NCBI GenBank assembly: GCA_940337035.1
Contig: OW679197.1
Coordinates: forward strand, 39,438,466-39,502,465
From: Agriotes lineatus
Taxonomy: Eukaryota; Arthropoda; Insecta; Coleoptera; Elateridae
Direction of reading: 5' to 3'
Length of the DNA: 64,000 nucleotides
Part shown: in pieces, positions 40,187 to 52,349 of the stretch
Layout of the letters: each line of letters begins with the position of its first letter
Position numbering within the stretch: the stretch's first letter is position 1
Notes under the pieces: model-generated
Database searches by the model: none
What the model was told of the DNA's origin: nothing
Seen by the model: the letters and a program-made list of their open reading frames with translations, nothing else
Translations under genes and position numbers: made by a program

Positions 40187-41645
40187 CAGCATTCATTTTC
40201 ATCTTCATCTTCAGCCTTAAGTTGCGTCCCACTATCTTGACAATGTCGTCTTTCCACCTCATTTGTGGTCTTCCTGTATTCCTCTTTGTTAATCTCGGCC
40301 TCCATTCTAGAACTGTTTTCGTCCATCTGTTGTCCGTTATCCTGGATATGTGTTCGGCCCATCTCCATTTTGCGCTTGCTACTGATTCTGCTACATCTCT
40401 AACTTTTGTTCGTTGCCTTATCCATTCGTTTCTCATTCTATCTTTCAGTGTTATCCCTAGTAGAGAGCGCTCCATGCCCCTTTGCGCTATTTGTAGCTTG
40501 TGTATAGCTCTTGCTGTTAATGTCCACGTCTCAGCTCTGTATATTAAAACAGGCAGGATACATGTGTCAAATGCTTTCTTTTTGAGAATTATTGAAACGT
40601 CACTTTTAAACACGAAGTGTAGTTTTCCGAATGCCCACCAAGCTAGTTTTATTCGTCGTTCTATTTCTTTTATTTGATTTTCGCTTCTCATTCCTATTGT
40701 ATGTCCCAAATAAATATAGCTATTTGTTTCTTCAATTATTTGGCCGTCTATCTCTATTTGTATTTTATCCTGAATTTTTTCTTTTGTCATTATCTTTGTC
40801 TTCTGGAAGTTTATCTCTAGTCCAATTTCTTTTGATTTCTCGTTTAGATCATTTAGCATTTGTTCTAACTCATTCATTGTTTGTGCTATTAAAACAACGT
40901 CTTCGGCAAATCTCAAATTGTTTATAAACTCTCCGTCAATATTTAAGCCCGGGTTTTACCATTCTAATTTCTTAAACACGTCCTCTAACGCAAGTGTAAA
41001 TAGTTTAGGAGACACGATGTCGCCTTGTCTCACTCCTCTTTCTATGGTTATAGGGTTTGTATCCTCGTGCATTTTAACCGTCATTGTTGCGTTTTTATAT
41101 ATTTTTTTTTATTAATGCGGTATAACGATGAACAATTCTACAATGTCTCAACCCTTGAAATACTGCCCATTGTTCAATCGTATCGAATGCCTTCCTGTAG
41201 TCGATGAATGCTAAACACAGAGGCATGTTGTATTCGTTTGTTTTTTCTATTATCGTTTTTAGAGTTTGTAGATGGTCTTGGGTGCTAAATCCTTTCCTGA
41301 ATCCCGCTTGCTCCTTTGTTTGATAATCGTCTAGCTTTCTTGTTAAACGATTTGTAAGTATCTTCGACAATAGTTTGTATATTTGGGATAATAGTGTTAT
41401 GGGTCTGTAATTTTCAGGGTTGGCTCTATCTCCTTTTTTATAGAGCAGCACCATTTGTGAGGTTTTCCACTTTTCTGGTATATCCTCCTTTTCTAAGCAC
41501 TCATTTAACAGGTTTAGTAATACTTCTTGCATTTCGTTTCCTCCCAGTTTAAGCATTTCTGTAAGAACACCATCGTTGCCTGGCGTCTTATTATTTTTCA
41601 TCTGAGCTAGAGCATATTCCATCTCTTCCATGTTTAACCCTGGAA
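40173..41645 (-). pseudogene. RTE-type LINE reverse transcriptase, copy 2
   Basis: Same domain order as 13910-15335. The frame 41631-41095 is longer than in copy 1 because an extra T restores reading through the VIDYRKAFDT-like region (LAFIDYRKAFDTIEQWAVFQ). The catalytic box is again FAED. Amino-acid differences from copy 1 are frequent (for example YGAETW versus YRAETW, and WAGHIARI versus WAEHISRI), more than anywhere else in the duplicated block. The LINE body is about 40195-43691 with CCAGCATT at both sides (near 40187 and 43692-43699). Confidence 0.85.
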
Positions 41646-41901
41646 TATCCTCCGAGTTATGTACTGTTTGAGGCTTTCGCGGTTACTCGAATTATTCTCC
41701 TTAGCATAGAATTTCGGCTTAGACCGCGTAGTATTTGTAGATGAACACCCAGCATTCTCTGGCTTAATGTGCCTTGCATCTTGTGAAGTCGAGCAAAAAC
41801 CCGCGCGATGGCCATTCTCTTTGGTGGCTCGTGTTGTTTGAGTATCTTGAGAACGAGGATACTTAGGCAGATTTGGCCGTTTTGCTGTTTGTGCATCCAT
41901 A

Positions 41902-41948
41902 TTCACTAACGTTTCGCAAGACCTTGCAGCTCGCATCATCAGAGTGAA
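41902..41948 (-). ncRNA. Hammerhead ribozyme-like motif, left arm (copy 2)
   Basis: TTCAC, CTGATGA, stem GCGAG/CTTGC, GAAAC and GTGAA on the minus strand, as at 15591-15637. Confidence 0.5.
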
Positions 41949-41970
41949 AGTCGCACTAAGAACCGAAGGT

Positions 41971-42282
41971 AAAGGTAAAAGGTAAAGGTTCAGGGTTATT
42001 TCAATTCCCCCAACTGGGGGCGGGCTGCTATAGGGACCTTCCGTCCCTCTTCAGCCAAGAACGGGAATTATAGGATGGGTGAGAGAAAGGAGGGGCGGAG
42101 AATGGAAGAGAGGCCAGGAAAGGTGGAGAAGTACTGCCCCGGCATTCGCCTCAGAGAAGGTACTCTGTTGACTCAGGAAAACCACCTAAAAACCTGAATC
42201 AAGGCAGGCGGCCGCAGGAATCGAACCCACGACCTCCCGAATGCTAAGTGGACGTGCTACGCACTATGCCACGGAGCTCGGT
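41971..42282 (-). mobile_element. tRNA-derived SINE (copy 2)
   Basis: Counterpart of 15660-15970, flanked by AGAACCGAAGGT at 41959-41970 and 42283-42294. It carries an extra C in a C-run and three substitutions near 42158-42170. The pol III B-box is intact. Confidence 0.88.
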
Positions 42283-42497
42283 AGAACCGAAGGTCGGTGT
42301 GGAGCTATTTATAGTCCTCTGTGCCAGGCGCGCGGAGTGGCGTAACGCTGGTTGGAGTGCAACGTAATCCGCGCGGCGTGGCCGTATGACGCACAGTGGT
42401 TGTAATGCTTTAGATCGTGTATCACAGGGGTGTATCACACACCCGGCACAGAGGACTATAAATAGCTCCACACCGACCTTCGGTTCTTAGTGCGACT

Positions 42498-42544
42498 TTC
42501 ACTCTGATGATGCGAGCTGCAAGGTCTTGCGAAACGTTAGTGAA
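42498..42544 (+). ncRNA. Hammerhead ribozyme-like motif, right arm (copy 2)
   Basis: Identical in layout to 16186-16232. Confidence 0.5.
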
Positions 42545-42888
42545 TATGGATGCACAAACAGCAAAACGGCCAAATCTGCCTAAATATCCTCGTTCTCAAG
42601 ATACTCAAACAACACGAGCCACCAAAGAGCATGGCCATCGCGCGGGTGTTTGCTCGACTTCACAAGGTGCAAGGCACATTAAGCCAGAGAATGCTGGGTG
42701 TTCATCTACAAATACTACGCGGTCTAAGCCGAAATTTTATGCTAAAAAGAATTATCCTCCGAGTTTACATTCATAAATTTGCGTGCTTTTTGCAATTCAC
42801 GTTGTTCTGGTATTTTAGATGTATATAATTTTTTGTAGAATTGCTCTATTTCTGTTACGATTTCAGTTCGATTTGTAATTACTTTGCT

Positions 42889-43691
42889 TCAAATTTTAAT
42901 TTTAGTTATCTGTGTTTTGCCGTGTAGGAGGTTTTTACGCAGCAGTTTCATGTTACAGTTATCTTCTATTATTTTTTCTACCAGTTGATAATTGTACTTC
43001 CTTTTGTCTTTCCTAATCATTCTTCTGATACTCTTATTCATTTCTCTGTATTCTATTGTATTTACTTTACCATTTCCTACTAATTCTCTTCTTTTTTCAA
43101 ACATTTCCTTTGTTTCTTTTGTTAGAATGTCTTTCTTTTGACTGGTTTGTTTTGCTACTTCTCTAGCTGAGTCTGCCAGTATGTTTGTTATTTTATTTTG
43201 TTTTTCATCTATAGTATCAGTGTCTATGATAGGGGTTGTACGGAGTCGTTGGTTTACTGCTAATGAGTACTCATTTCTGTTTTCCTTTAATTTTTTAGTA
43301 TCTATATGATTTTTTGGTTTTTGTAATAACTTTCGTCTTTCGTACTTCACGTTTATGCACACATTAGCGCGGACCATTCTATGGCCGCTTCCGGTGTGGA
43401 ACTTACTTAGGACAAAAACATCTTTTATAATATGTCTATGTTTGGATAGTACATAGTCTATTTGGTTTTTAGTTATTCCATTTGGGCTCACCCATGTCCA
43501 TTTTCTGTTTTCTTTCTTTTCTGTTGTAGGAAGTTCATTAACATCGTTCCTCTATTATTTCTTTTTCCTGGGCCGTGTTCTATATACTTCTCCATCTTTT
43601 CTTCTTTTTGCCCAAGTTTGGCGTTAAAGTTTCCTACAATTATATTATATTGTGTTTTTTCATTTTCCAGGGCTTGTGTCACATCTTCACT
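42889..43691 (-). pseudogene. RTE-type LINE endonuclease and linker, copy 2
   Basis: Counterpart of 16577-17379, with the same GNFNAKLG and GSGHR substitutions. Nearly identical to copy 1, unlike the RT part on the other side of the inverted repeat. Confidence 0.8.
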
Positions 43692-44095
43692 CCAGCATTA
43701 TACACTTGAAAGGTAGCTCACGAAAATCATATTTTTTAGTAACGTTTTCCTTCATTCAATTGTTTCCCGTTGCTTACAGCAGCCGCCTGAAGTTCAGCAG
43801 TTTTTTGCATAAAATCGCTAATATCTCTAAAACAGTTGATGTTATACCCATACACCTTTATATCAAAATTATGAGTATTTCAATACACAACTTATAAGCT
43901 ACGCAAATATAGGGTATTCCATTAAAAAAAAACAAGTAAGTTTGCTTTGCCACACTTTTTTGAGCTACCCTGTATAATCAAAACTATTTTAGTAATGTGC
44001 ACCACCTTCGTACCTACAACTTTTATATACGCAATATTGTAACTCTCATAGTTTTAGGAATATCTTTCACTCCCGCTTCGTTGCCGTACCCTGTA
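43692..44095. repeat. Foldback transposon right arm, outer part (copy 2)
   Basis: Counterpart of 17380-17782, ending in CCGTACCCTGTA. Confidence 0.85.
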
Positions 44096-44806
44096 TACAG
44101 GGTGATTCAAATTAAGTGCGCACCATTGCTATCTTTGTTATTATTAATTTTACAAAGTAGGTTAAATTAGCAAACTAGTAGTGTTTTTGGCTCTGATTAA
44201 TATGCAATTAATAAAAAACAATCGAATAACTCGTTGCAACGAGTAAATGGGTTATTATTATTAACAAGCTCTGTAGATATTCACCTAATTTAAATTAGGC
44301 ACTTAATTGTGTCACAATTGAATGGCTGTAATACATCTATACTAATTATTATATTTTATTCAGAACATAAAGAGTATTAATAAGTGGTGATGTAAGTGTA
44401 ATTAATGTTCCCAAGTTAAATTTAAGTTCAAGGAGCCACTGGGGGTTAAAGAAAAATTCGAAAATTTCTATTTCAGGGCTCATAGAAACGTCAGTGCGCA
44501 TGTTTGGCAAAGAATACGTCATACTTCGTTCATTTCAAGGTCTACGTTGTGGAGAACCACACACCACAAGCAATTCGTTTTAGCAAGAATGCGGTTAGTG
44601 TTCGTTGCGTGTGAAATATTTTTGTTTACATTTTGGTTTTGTAGGAAAACGTCTAGAAGTGCAAGGAATAGTGTAATAGATTGTTGCTAACAACTAATTA
44701 CACTTTAAGAAAAATCGACAACTGCTGCATAATTTTGGAAATTGAACAAGTAAGACAACGTAAAATTACATAACTTGTTTTGCATTGGCGCTAGTGGCAG
44801 AACTAC
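44096..44806. other. Unassigned (copy 2 of 17783-18493)
   Basis: Starts with the same single TACAGGGTGATTCAAATTAA terminus. No gene is recognised. Confidence 0.5.
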
Positions 44807-45495
44807 TAGTCCAAGAGCCAGCAACGGATTTCTTACAGTATTTTTAAGTAACTGTTATGGAAGGTCCCTGAGAAGGGAACCCGAAGTCTGGCACGCCTGC
44901 GGTGGTGGTTTTAGCCCCCCTGCGCCCTTGAAGAGCGGAAAAAAATAATGTGTCAAAACTGACACAAAACCTAGGAATAATATGTTGGTAACACTGTAAG
45001 TCTATGTCAAATTCGAGGTTAGCAGGTTAGATTTTGCGTCAGTCTGTGTCAAAAATGACGGAAAACCTAACCTGCTAACCTCGAATTTGACAGACTTACA
45101 GTGCCACCAACTTATTATTCACGCGTTTGAATTTTCACAGCCCGCTGAGGATCAGTTTTTTTGGATCTCTCGATATTTTACAGTAAATGGTTAAGTTTAT
45201 TATGCAACTTTATGTGAATCTGGAGTAAACTAACTACCCGTGAAAGCGTCTGTCAATCCTTTCACTTACATAAGATATGATTACCTTTAACATAGCAAAG
45301 AGCCAGACTTGTTATTATACTTTTTTCTTATTATTTTTTTCCATCCTTCAAGGACGCAAGGGGGCCAAAACCACCACCACAGGCTTGCCAGACTTCGGGT
45401 TTCCTTCTCAGTAGGTATATGCAAAAGTACCTTCCATAACAGTTACACACTTGTTAAAAATACTGTAAGCAAACCCGTTGCTGGCTCTTGGACTA
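44807..45495. mobile_element. Foldback MITE with nested H1 hairpin (copy 2)
   Basis: Counterpart of 18494-19182. The nested H1 hairpin MITE lies at 44984-45111. Confidence 0.8.
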
Positions 45496-45831
45496 TACTG
45501 GATAAAGAAACACACGGGAAGGTCAGATTATTGCGGACAAAAATTTTGTTGAAATTTTAACGCAAAACTAATTTTATAACACTATTTTTTAGTAGCGTTT
45601 TGAAATTTACAATATAAATATATTTCTTTCCTTGCAAAGTATAATTTGTTAATGTTATACAGGGTGTTTCAGAATTGCATAGAACAAATAGAACGGTGTT
45701 ATTTCATGACAAAACAGTAAAAAAAAGGTATGCAAAAGGTTTAAACACTCTGAATTTCTTTCGCAAGTGGAAGTATTCAAACTAAGAATTTTGAAATTAG
45801 CAAAGGAAAAATATTCTTTTCAACAGCTCTC

Positions 45832-46029
45832 CAGAGCCGGATTAAGGATATGTGAGGCCCAGGTCTAAATTTTTTTAGAGGCCCCATTCCCATTTATGCA
45901 ACGGTACAAAGGGATCTAAATGATTAGAAACAACAGTAGATTATATCCTTCGAATCTTTTCGAGGCCCCCCAAATTTGGTGGCCCGGGGCTGCAGCCCCC
46001 TTAGCCCCCCCCCCCTTAATCCGGCTCTG
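45832..46029. mobile_element. hAT-type MITE (copy 2)
   Basis: Counterpart of 19520-19716 with CAGCTCTC at 45824-45831 and 46030-46037. It has a longer C-run and one missing G near 45903. Confidence 0.9.
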
Positions 46030-46344
46030 CAGCTCTCCCTGTATTTGTTGGGTCCAAAATATGCATATTTTCGTGGTAAAAACCTGAGCTATGTGCAAAA
46101 TATTAGGTACTTTTATTTAACTAATAGCTCTCGAGTTAGAATCTCAAATCAACAAAAGTAAATTAATCCTGACCAGTTAAAATTAAAATAGTTAAATTAT
46201 ATGAGACATGGTGAAGATACACACAAGTATTCAGATTTGGGTTTTGATGTCTGGTGCAAACTAACAGTTTGACGTTCTTGTCAATTGAAAGTACTGAGAG
46301 GCAATTAAGACTTATTTGTGATACAACTGGCTTAAGCTATATTT

Positions 46345-46757
46345 TATATCGTGTGTTTAAAAAAAACTCATTCGCAGTATGGCATGATTAAATTGAAGTT
46401 TGCCATAACTTTATAGATACCCATTGAAGCAAATGAACTACCATAAGTCAGGGAGAACTAAATTACATCTTGATCTTGAACTTATCTCCTAAAAATATAC
46501 AAAACACTAAATAAAAACAATTTTTATTGACTGTTATGATTAATACACTCGTTGTTTTTGTGTAAATTCAATCTTATTTTCCTTCTTGCTTGATACAAGT
46601 AAACTTAATGCAGTGTAAATTTTTGTCTGTCACAGTGACAGATGTTTTCATAAACAAAATGCAATCTGACATTCGCCTACAAACTTAAGACATGACTAGA
46701 TTTTCTATCTTTCTTTCCAAGGCCTACCCTAAATGAGTTTTTTTAACACACGATATA
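46345..46757. mobile_element. MITE with ATATCGTGTGTT ends (copy 2)
   Basis: Counterpart of 20031-20444. Confidence 0.75.
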
Positions 46758-46950
46758 AGAGTGAATTTATAGAATGTTCTTTTACAAGACGTAGACGTAA
46801 CTGATATAGTTCAGCTTTACAAACCTGTAGATATATTCAAATGAGCACTTAAAATGTTAGTTTTTATATATTGTTTAAAAAAATTCCCCTAACTATTGCA
46901 ATTTATGTACCAAAAAAACATTGGAAGATTAGATGATTGAATTCCCTATC

Positions 46951-48392
46951 TACAGGGTGTCCAAAAAATGGCGGATTAACTCTACAGTGCGTTACTTGGG
47001 GATGCCTAATGAACCATGGAAAAATATGAAAAAAATTCCCTGGGCCGTATTTTTCGAAATATTTCTGGTCAAAGGTGGGTAATAAAATCCATTTATTTAA
47101 ATAACTAGTATATAATTATAGTGTCAAATATATCTGGGACTTATTAAAATATCTGTTTTTTTTAATATTCTTGGGATTTAACTAAATTGTTTTCAATATT
47201 TAAGTATTTTAAAAAACTGATTTCCTGTTGAGTTTGTCAATTACTAAATATGGCAAACATGCTTTGTACAGTGAGCGCCAAAAAGCATTGGTCACTTTCA
47301 ATTTGTAATAACAATTTATTTGCTTAAATTACACAGTTAATCAAAACTATTTCTTAAAGACTAAGAATGGGAGATTCACTTATGAAAAATTCTGTCGGTT
47401 AAATGACTCCCCACTTGTTGAATGCACTCTTTTAAACGGCGGCCGAAATCTCCCATCACACGTTGCCGCATATCCTGCAGTATAGCTCCAATATTTTCTC
47501 GAATAAACATTTTAAGCTTTTCCAGATTTCTTATCTTTCTTGTAAATACTCTGCTCTTCAAGTAATCCCAAAGAAAAAAGGCAGGAGTGGTTATGTCCTG
47601 CGATCTCGACGGCCCAGGAGGGTCACCATAGCAAGAAATCAGTTTATTTGGAAACGATTGTCGTAGGAGATTCGTATTATTTCTTGCGGTGTAATTGGTA
47701 GCACCGTCTTGTTGAAACCAAAATTCATTTACTATCTCCTCTTCTATTTGCGATAAAAAGATCTTTGAAGCATGTAATGTCTTTGAGATGTAACCGTTAC
47801 CGTTTCACCAATTTCCTTGAAAAAATGAGCCCCGACAACCTTTGACTATGAACAGCACACCAAACTGTCACTTTCGGAGGATGTCAAACATTGAAACAAA
47901 ACTCCCAAGTTTTCTATTTATGAAGAAATTATCATTGATTCCGTAGGTGAAGCGTATGAGTTTTTATTAGGTATTGAAACTGACCAATGCTTTTTGGCGC
48001 TCACTGTACAATAATAATATACGAAATCAAGCTTGGCATTGAAATATGTGTTGTATGAATAATAGTTGGTAGCACTGTAAGTTCATGTCAAATTCGATGT
48101 TAGCAGGTTAGGTTTTGCGACAGTTTGTGTCAAAACTGACGCAAAACCTAACCTACTAACCTCGAATTTGACATAGACTTACAGTGTAACCAACATATTA
48201 ACAACTTACTATGGATACATTTTTGATTGAGAAATTGTTGCAGTATCAATGTTGCCAGATTTATTTTTATTAATTTCGAAATATTTCTAAAAATACGGCC
48301 CAGGGATTTTTTTTCATATTTTTCCAGGGTTCATAAGGCATCCCTCAGTAACGCACCGTAGAGTTAATCCGCCTTTTTTTGGACACCCTGTA
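46951..48392. mobile_element. Long-TIR element with nested mariner and H1 MITE (copy 2)
   Basis: Counterpart of 20638-22079. The nested mariner-like element is at 47269-48006 and the H1 hairpin at 48065-48193. Confidence 0.85.
47269..48006 (-). mobile_element. Mariner-like element, internally deleted (copy 2)
   Basis: Counterpart of 20956-21693. It has the same perfect TIRs, TA flanks and C-terminal transposase remnant (47376-47843), with Ala in place of the third catalytic Asp. Confidence 0.9.
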
Positions 48393-48617
48393 TTTCCGAC
48401 GTCGTTCCTCTATTTTCTGAGCTACGTGGTGCAAATCAGTGACCGGCAAGACGCGACACGCGTATAACTCAAAACTCGCAGCGGAAAAATAGTATTTTTT
48501 ACAAAACTATCTTCATTATTTTCTACACATTTCATACGCTGGAAGTATGCATTTACGTGAAATACTTTTCAAAATACTTGGATTCCGAAATGTATACCGG
48601 GCATTCCAGGTACGCTA

Positions 48618-48931
48618 CAATTTCTGTAGCATTTGTTAAAAATAATTTCGTGATTAATTTGACATCATCTGAATCCAGAAAAATACGTTTTCTACTAGTT
48701 TAAAAATCATTAAGAAATATTCAAAACTAAGCTTATAAATGCGATGTACTTACAAAATTCATCAATTTTATACCGCGCATCAATTTCTGTAGCATTTGTT
48801 AAAAATAATTTCCTGATTAATTTGATATAATCTAAAACCAGAAACAAATACGCTTTGTACTAGTTTAAAAATCATTAAGAAATATTCAAAACTAAGCTTA
48901 TAAATGCACAAAATTAATCAATTTTTAGTAT
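48618..48931. repeat. 163-bp tandem duplication (copy 2)
   Basis: Counterpart of 22305-22618. Confidence 0.88.
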
Positions 48932-50412
48932 TAAAACAAATCGCAAAATATTTGTTTCTGATTTTATGCAATAGTAAAAAGAATGGAGCCCTACACATTT
49001 AGGTCGGCAAGGATAATGTACATTTTAAAAAAAATTAGATCTTGGAGTGCACACCTAATCATTTTAGAAGCGTATTTTGAGAGGCCAGATTCCCGACTAT
49101 TTGTTATCGTTGGGTATCTGACGGTTAAATCATTTAGAAATTGCAAACATTGCAAAATGTTTACAAAAAATGCGGCTCGGCTAGTTCCAGGATTTTCCGC
49201 AAAAAATGAAAGGTATAAAAGCTATCGAATAGTTTTTATTCTAAAGTTCTAGTTTTAAAAATACCGGCGTTGTGAGTTTTTTACTTTCCTATACCCATAG
49301 GTATAGGGAAGTCTTGGAATCATGAAAATTTAGTAGCGCCCCCCCCCCCTCCCTCCCCACCCTGAAAATCTACCTTCTATAACTGAATAAACAAAAATAT
49401 GCAGTAGCCATTTTACAACATAGTAAGAAAATATTTTGTTCCAAAGAAGACACGTTGAAGCTTAAAGTTATAAAATTATTTACTGAAATTGGCCATAGTA
49501 ACATTCGTATTACACACAGAAAATTAATATAACGAATTAGTAGATAACATTACAAATTATTTTATTGAAAAAGATGAACCTCCTGCACTGCTATCAATTT
49601 GTTAACGTTGGGCTGTATTTCAAATCACCACGATTAGTTATTTGTAGTCGGTTTCCTTTTTAGTTAATAGATTGTGACCGCACTTCATAATCTCTACGAC
49701 TTTCTATGTACGCAAGTTTATTAACAGATGAAACTTGTACGAACGGTTTTTCTAAATTCTGTTATATTCTCTTCTTTCTTTATTCTTTTACCGCCTCCCC
49801 ATTGCACCTGAGACTACTGTCGCCCCCCTGAACTATTCCAGCGCCCACCAGGGGGCGATATTGCCCATTTTGAAAGTCACTGCTCTAGGCCATCGAAATA
49901 ATTGAATATCGCACTGTATGTTTATGCTCTTCTTGGTCTTGTAATATAATTTATTATCTCCTAGGCATCATCCGATTCAAACACGCTCACATTATACTCT
50001 GTCATTATAAACAACAATAATATTGCTTCAGGAATATTTCTATTCCTGGTATAAATGTGCATTGCAAAACCGGATCTAATTCTTTAACGGAAAAATTATT
50101 GCCTTGAATTTATGCATATTGAAAAAGCAATTTAAACATTTGTATGCAAATAAGAATTATCACTTTGATATAGTTATTAACGACATAAGGCGGTTAGTAA
50201 GCATTTAACAAACAAGGATAAACTTGTGGCCGAGGCTAATGAATTTATCCGAGTTAGTTAGATGCGATAACAGCCGTATGTCGTTGAATATTTTTCATAA
50301 AACCTACAAAAACTGAAATTTTAGAGCAATTTAAATGAAAAAGTTAAATAGTATTAGTAACGGGTGTTAGAAAACTCGTCTTATCAGAGTCACCTATGGA
50401 AATAATTACATT
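48932..50412. other. Unassigned, with a short palindromic MITE (copy 2)
   Basis: Counterpart of 22619-24102, including the C-run near 49340 and the small palindromic MITE at about 50175-50305. No gene is recognised. Confidence 0.5.
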
Positions 50413-50563
50413 GGGCAATACTGAAATATATTGTTGGTGACACTGTAAGTCTATGGCAAATTCGATGTTAGTAGGTTAGGTTTTGCGCAGTTTTGACACA
50501 GACTGACGCAAAACCTAACCTGCTAACCTACAGTGTCACTAACTATACATTTCAGTACTGCCA
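50413..50563. mobile_element. Hairpin MITE H1, long-end subfamily (copy 2)
   Basis: Counterpart of 24103-24253. Confidence 0.85.
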
Positions 50564-50736
50564 ATGTTAAAATGTTACTGTTCTGTTATTTCTTAACGGC
50601 CTAGGCTGTTAAGTGTTTAACAGCCTATGCTGTTATGGGGAACTTTTCAGTCAGGTTGACAGTTCTGTTATTGACAAATAACAAGTAGGTGTTATGAAAA
50701 ATATTTTATTAGTTAAAGTTGCCTATTTCTCTTATA

Positions 50737-51301
50737 CAGGGTCCGGCAACTGGTATCACCTATTTTTAGTAGGCTGTTACGAAAACAATATTTTGTTAGG
50801 TATTGACAATTCTGTTGTCAGATTTATGTGCGGCAATTTATGCAGTTTAATAGATCATGGATAAGCTTCCAATTAATCAACGCGTATACGTGGTTAAAAG
50901 CCATATACGAAGTCAATCAGTTGTGAACACAGTTGATTTCGAGGTTTGGTACATAACATGGCAATCCAATTCCTCGATTTGACAGCTCCTGATTTCTTTT
51001 TGTTGGGATATCTGAAGCAAAAGGTCTACGAGAGGCGTCCTCAAACAATACAAGAACTTAAAATGTTTATTTCAGAAGAAATAGAGCATTGGACCAGAAT
51101 TGTTAAGAAGAGTGATGCAAAACTTTAGACAAAGATTGCAGTACTGCATCCAAGCTCAGCGAGGCAATGTAAATGAAGTAATTTTTAGAAACTAAAATTG
51201 CACATAATAAGGTTGATGTTCATCTCAAATTTGTTTCAATCCATCACTTATTATTCTAGGGCAGGTCTTGGAAAATAGGTGATACCAGTTGCCGGACCCA
51301 G
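50737..51301 (+). mobile_element. Mariner-like element, internally deleted (copy 2)
   Basis: Counterpart of 24427-24992. A single-base deletion near 50971 (CCC to CC) puts the N-terminal and C-terminal transposase pieces in different frames, so the remnant ORF is broken here but not in copy 1. Confidence 0.88.
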
Positions 51302-51708
51302 TATTTAGAGTATATATAAAATATTTTGTCTAATCCATATCGACATGGTAAATTTTAAAAAATCTTTGTGTACTTTTAAATAAAAAATGAGACCTCTGCT
51401 ATTTTGGCTTTTGGCTAAAAACATGTCTTTACGTTTTCTTTTTTGTAAAAAATGCAACATAACAAATATGTGTTGCTGATGGAAAGAAAAAAAAATGAAA
51501 CCCCACACACCTGATTTAAACAGGGTATCATTTAATACATAACCTATCAACTTGAATTTATAAGCTTCACTTGGACAAGGATGGTCTTGTATTTATTACA
51601 TATATGAACGTGCAATGCAGGAAAGACATTGCTTTTAAAGTCATGAGCAAATATAAGCAGAAACACTAGCACAAAAGCTTTCGTTACTATAAAAAAAAGC
51701 GGTTCTAG

Positions 51709-52349
51709 GAAAATTCCCCCCAGCAATTCATCGCCGGCAGTTCATCGCCAGCAATTCGCCGCCTTAGCAGTTCACCGCCAATAATTCACCGCCAGCAATT
51801 CACCGCCCGCAATTCACCGCCGAGCATTTGAGCAACAAGTTTCAGCACATCATCCAAATATTTGGAAATTCATCATAGCCATTAAAAGAGAACAAAATTT
51901 AAACGAACTACGCATAGAGCAGTGTTTAAGTGGAGAAGAACGTCCAAGGCTTAAGAAAAAATACCGTGACACTGCTCAAGGGTTGCAAAGAGTAGTAGGT
52001 ACATATCATAATCCGGATATGAATATTTTCGATTACTTACGTGGAATAGCGCATAACACCACGTTCTAAACATAGACTGATTTGACTAAATGTATAAAAA
52101 TTAAAAAAATGTATAAAAATAAAAAACCTAGAAAAATGTATAAAAATTAAAAAATCTATAGAAATAAAAAAGGGAGACTAGTAAGCCTACCTCCACGTGG
52201 TGTCTCCTGCTTAACTCTAACAGGCTTTTTTCAAGTATTAAATTTTTCGGCAGTGAATTGCTGGCGGTGAACTGCTGAGGCGGTGAATTGCTGGCGATGA
52301 ACTGCCGGCGATGAATTGCTGACGGTGAATTGCTGGCGGTGAATTTTCC
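51709..52349 (+). mobile_element. Internally deleted MULE with inverted arrays (copy 2)
   Basis: Counterpart of 25400-26041. The transposase C-terminal remnant is at 51836-52069 and reads the same protein. Confidence 0.75.

Larger units (their letters stand above)
41659..42752. mobile_element. Penelope-like inverted repeat (copy 2)
   Basis: Counterpart of 15349-16440, with TATCCTCCGAGTT at 41646-41658 and 42753-42765. The left-arm stem II here reads GCGAG, as in the right arm, so the two arms are more alike than in copy 1. Confidence 0.6.
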
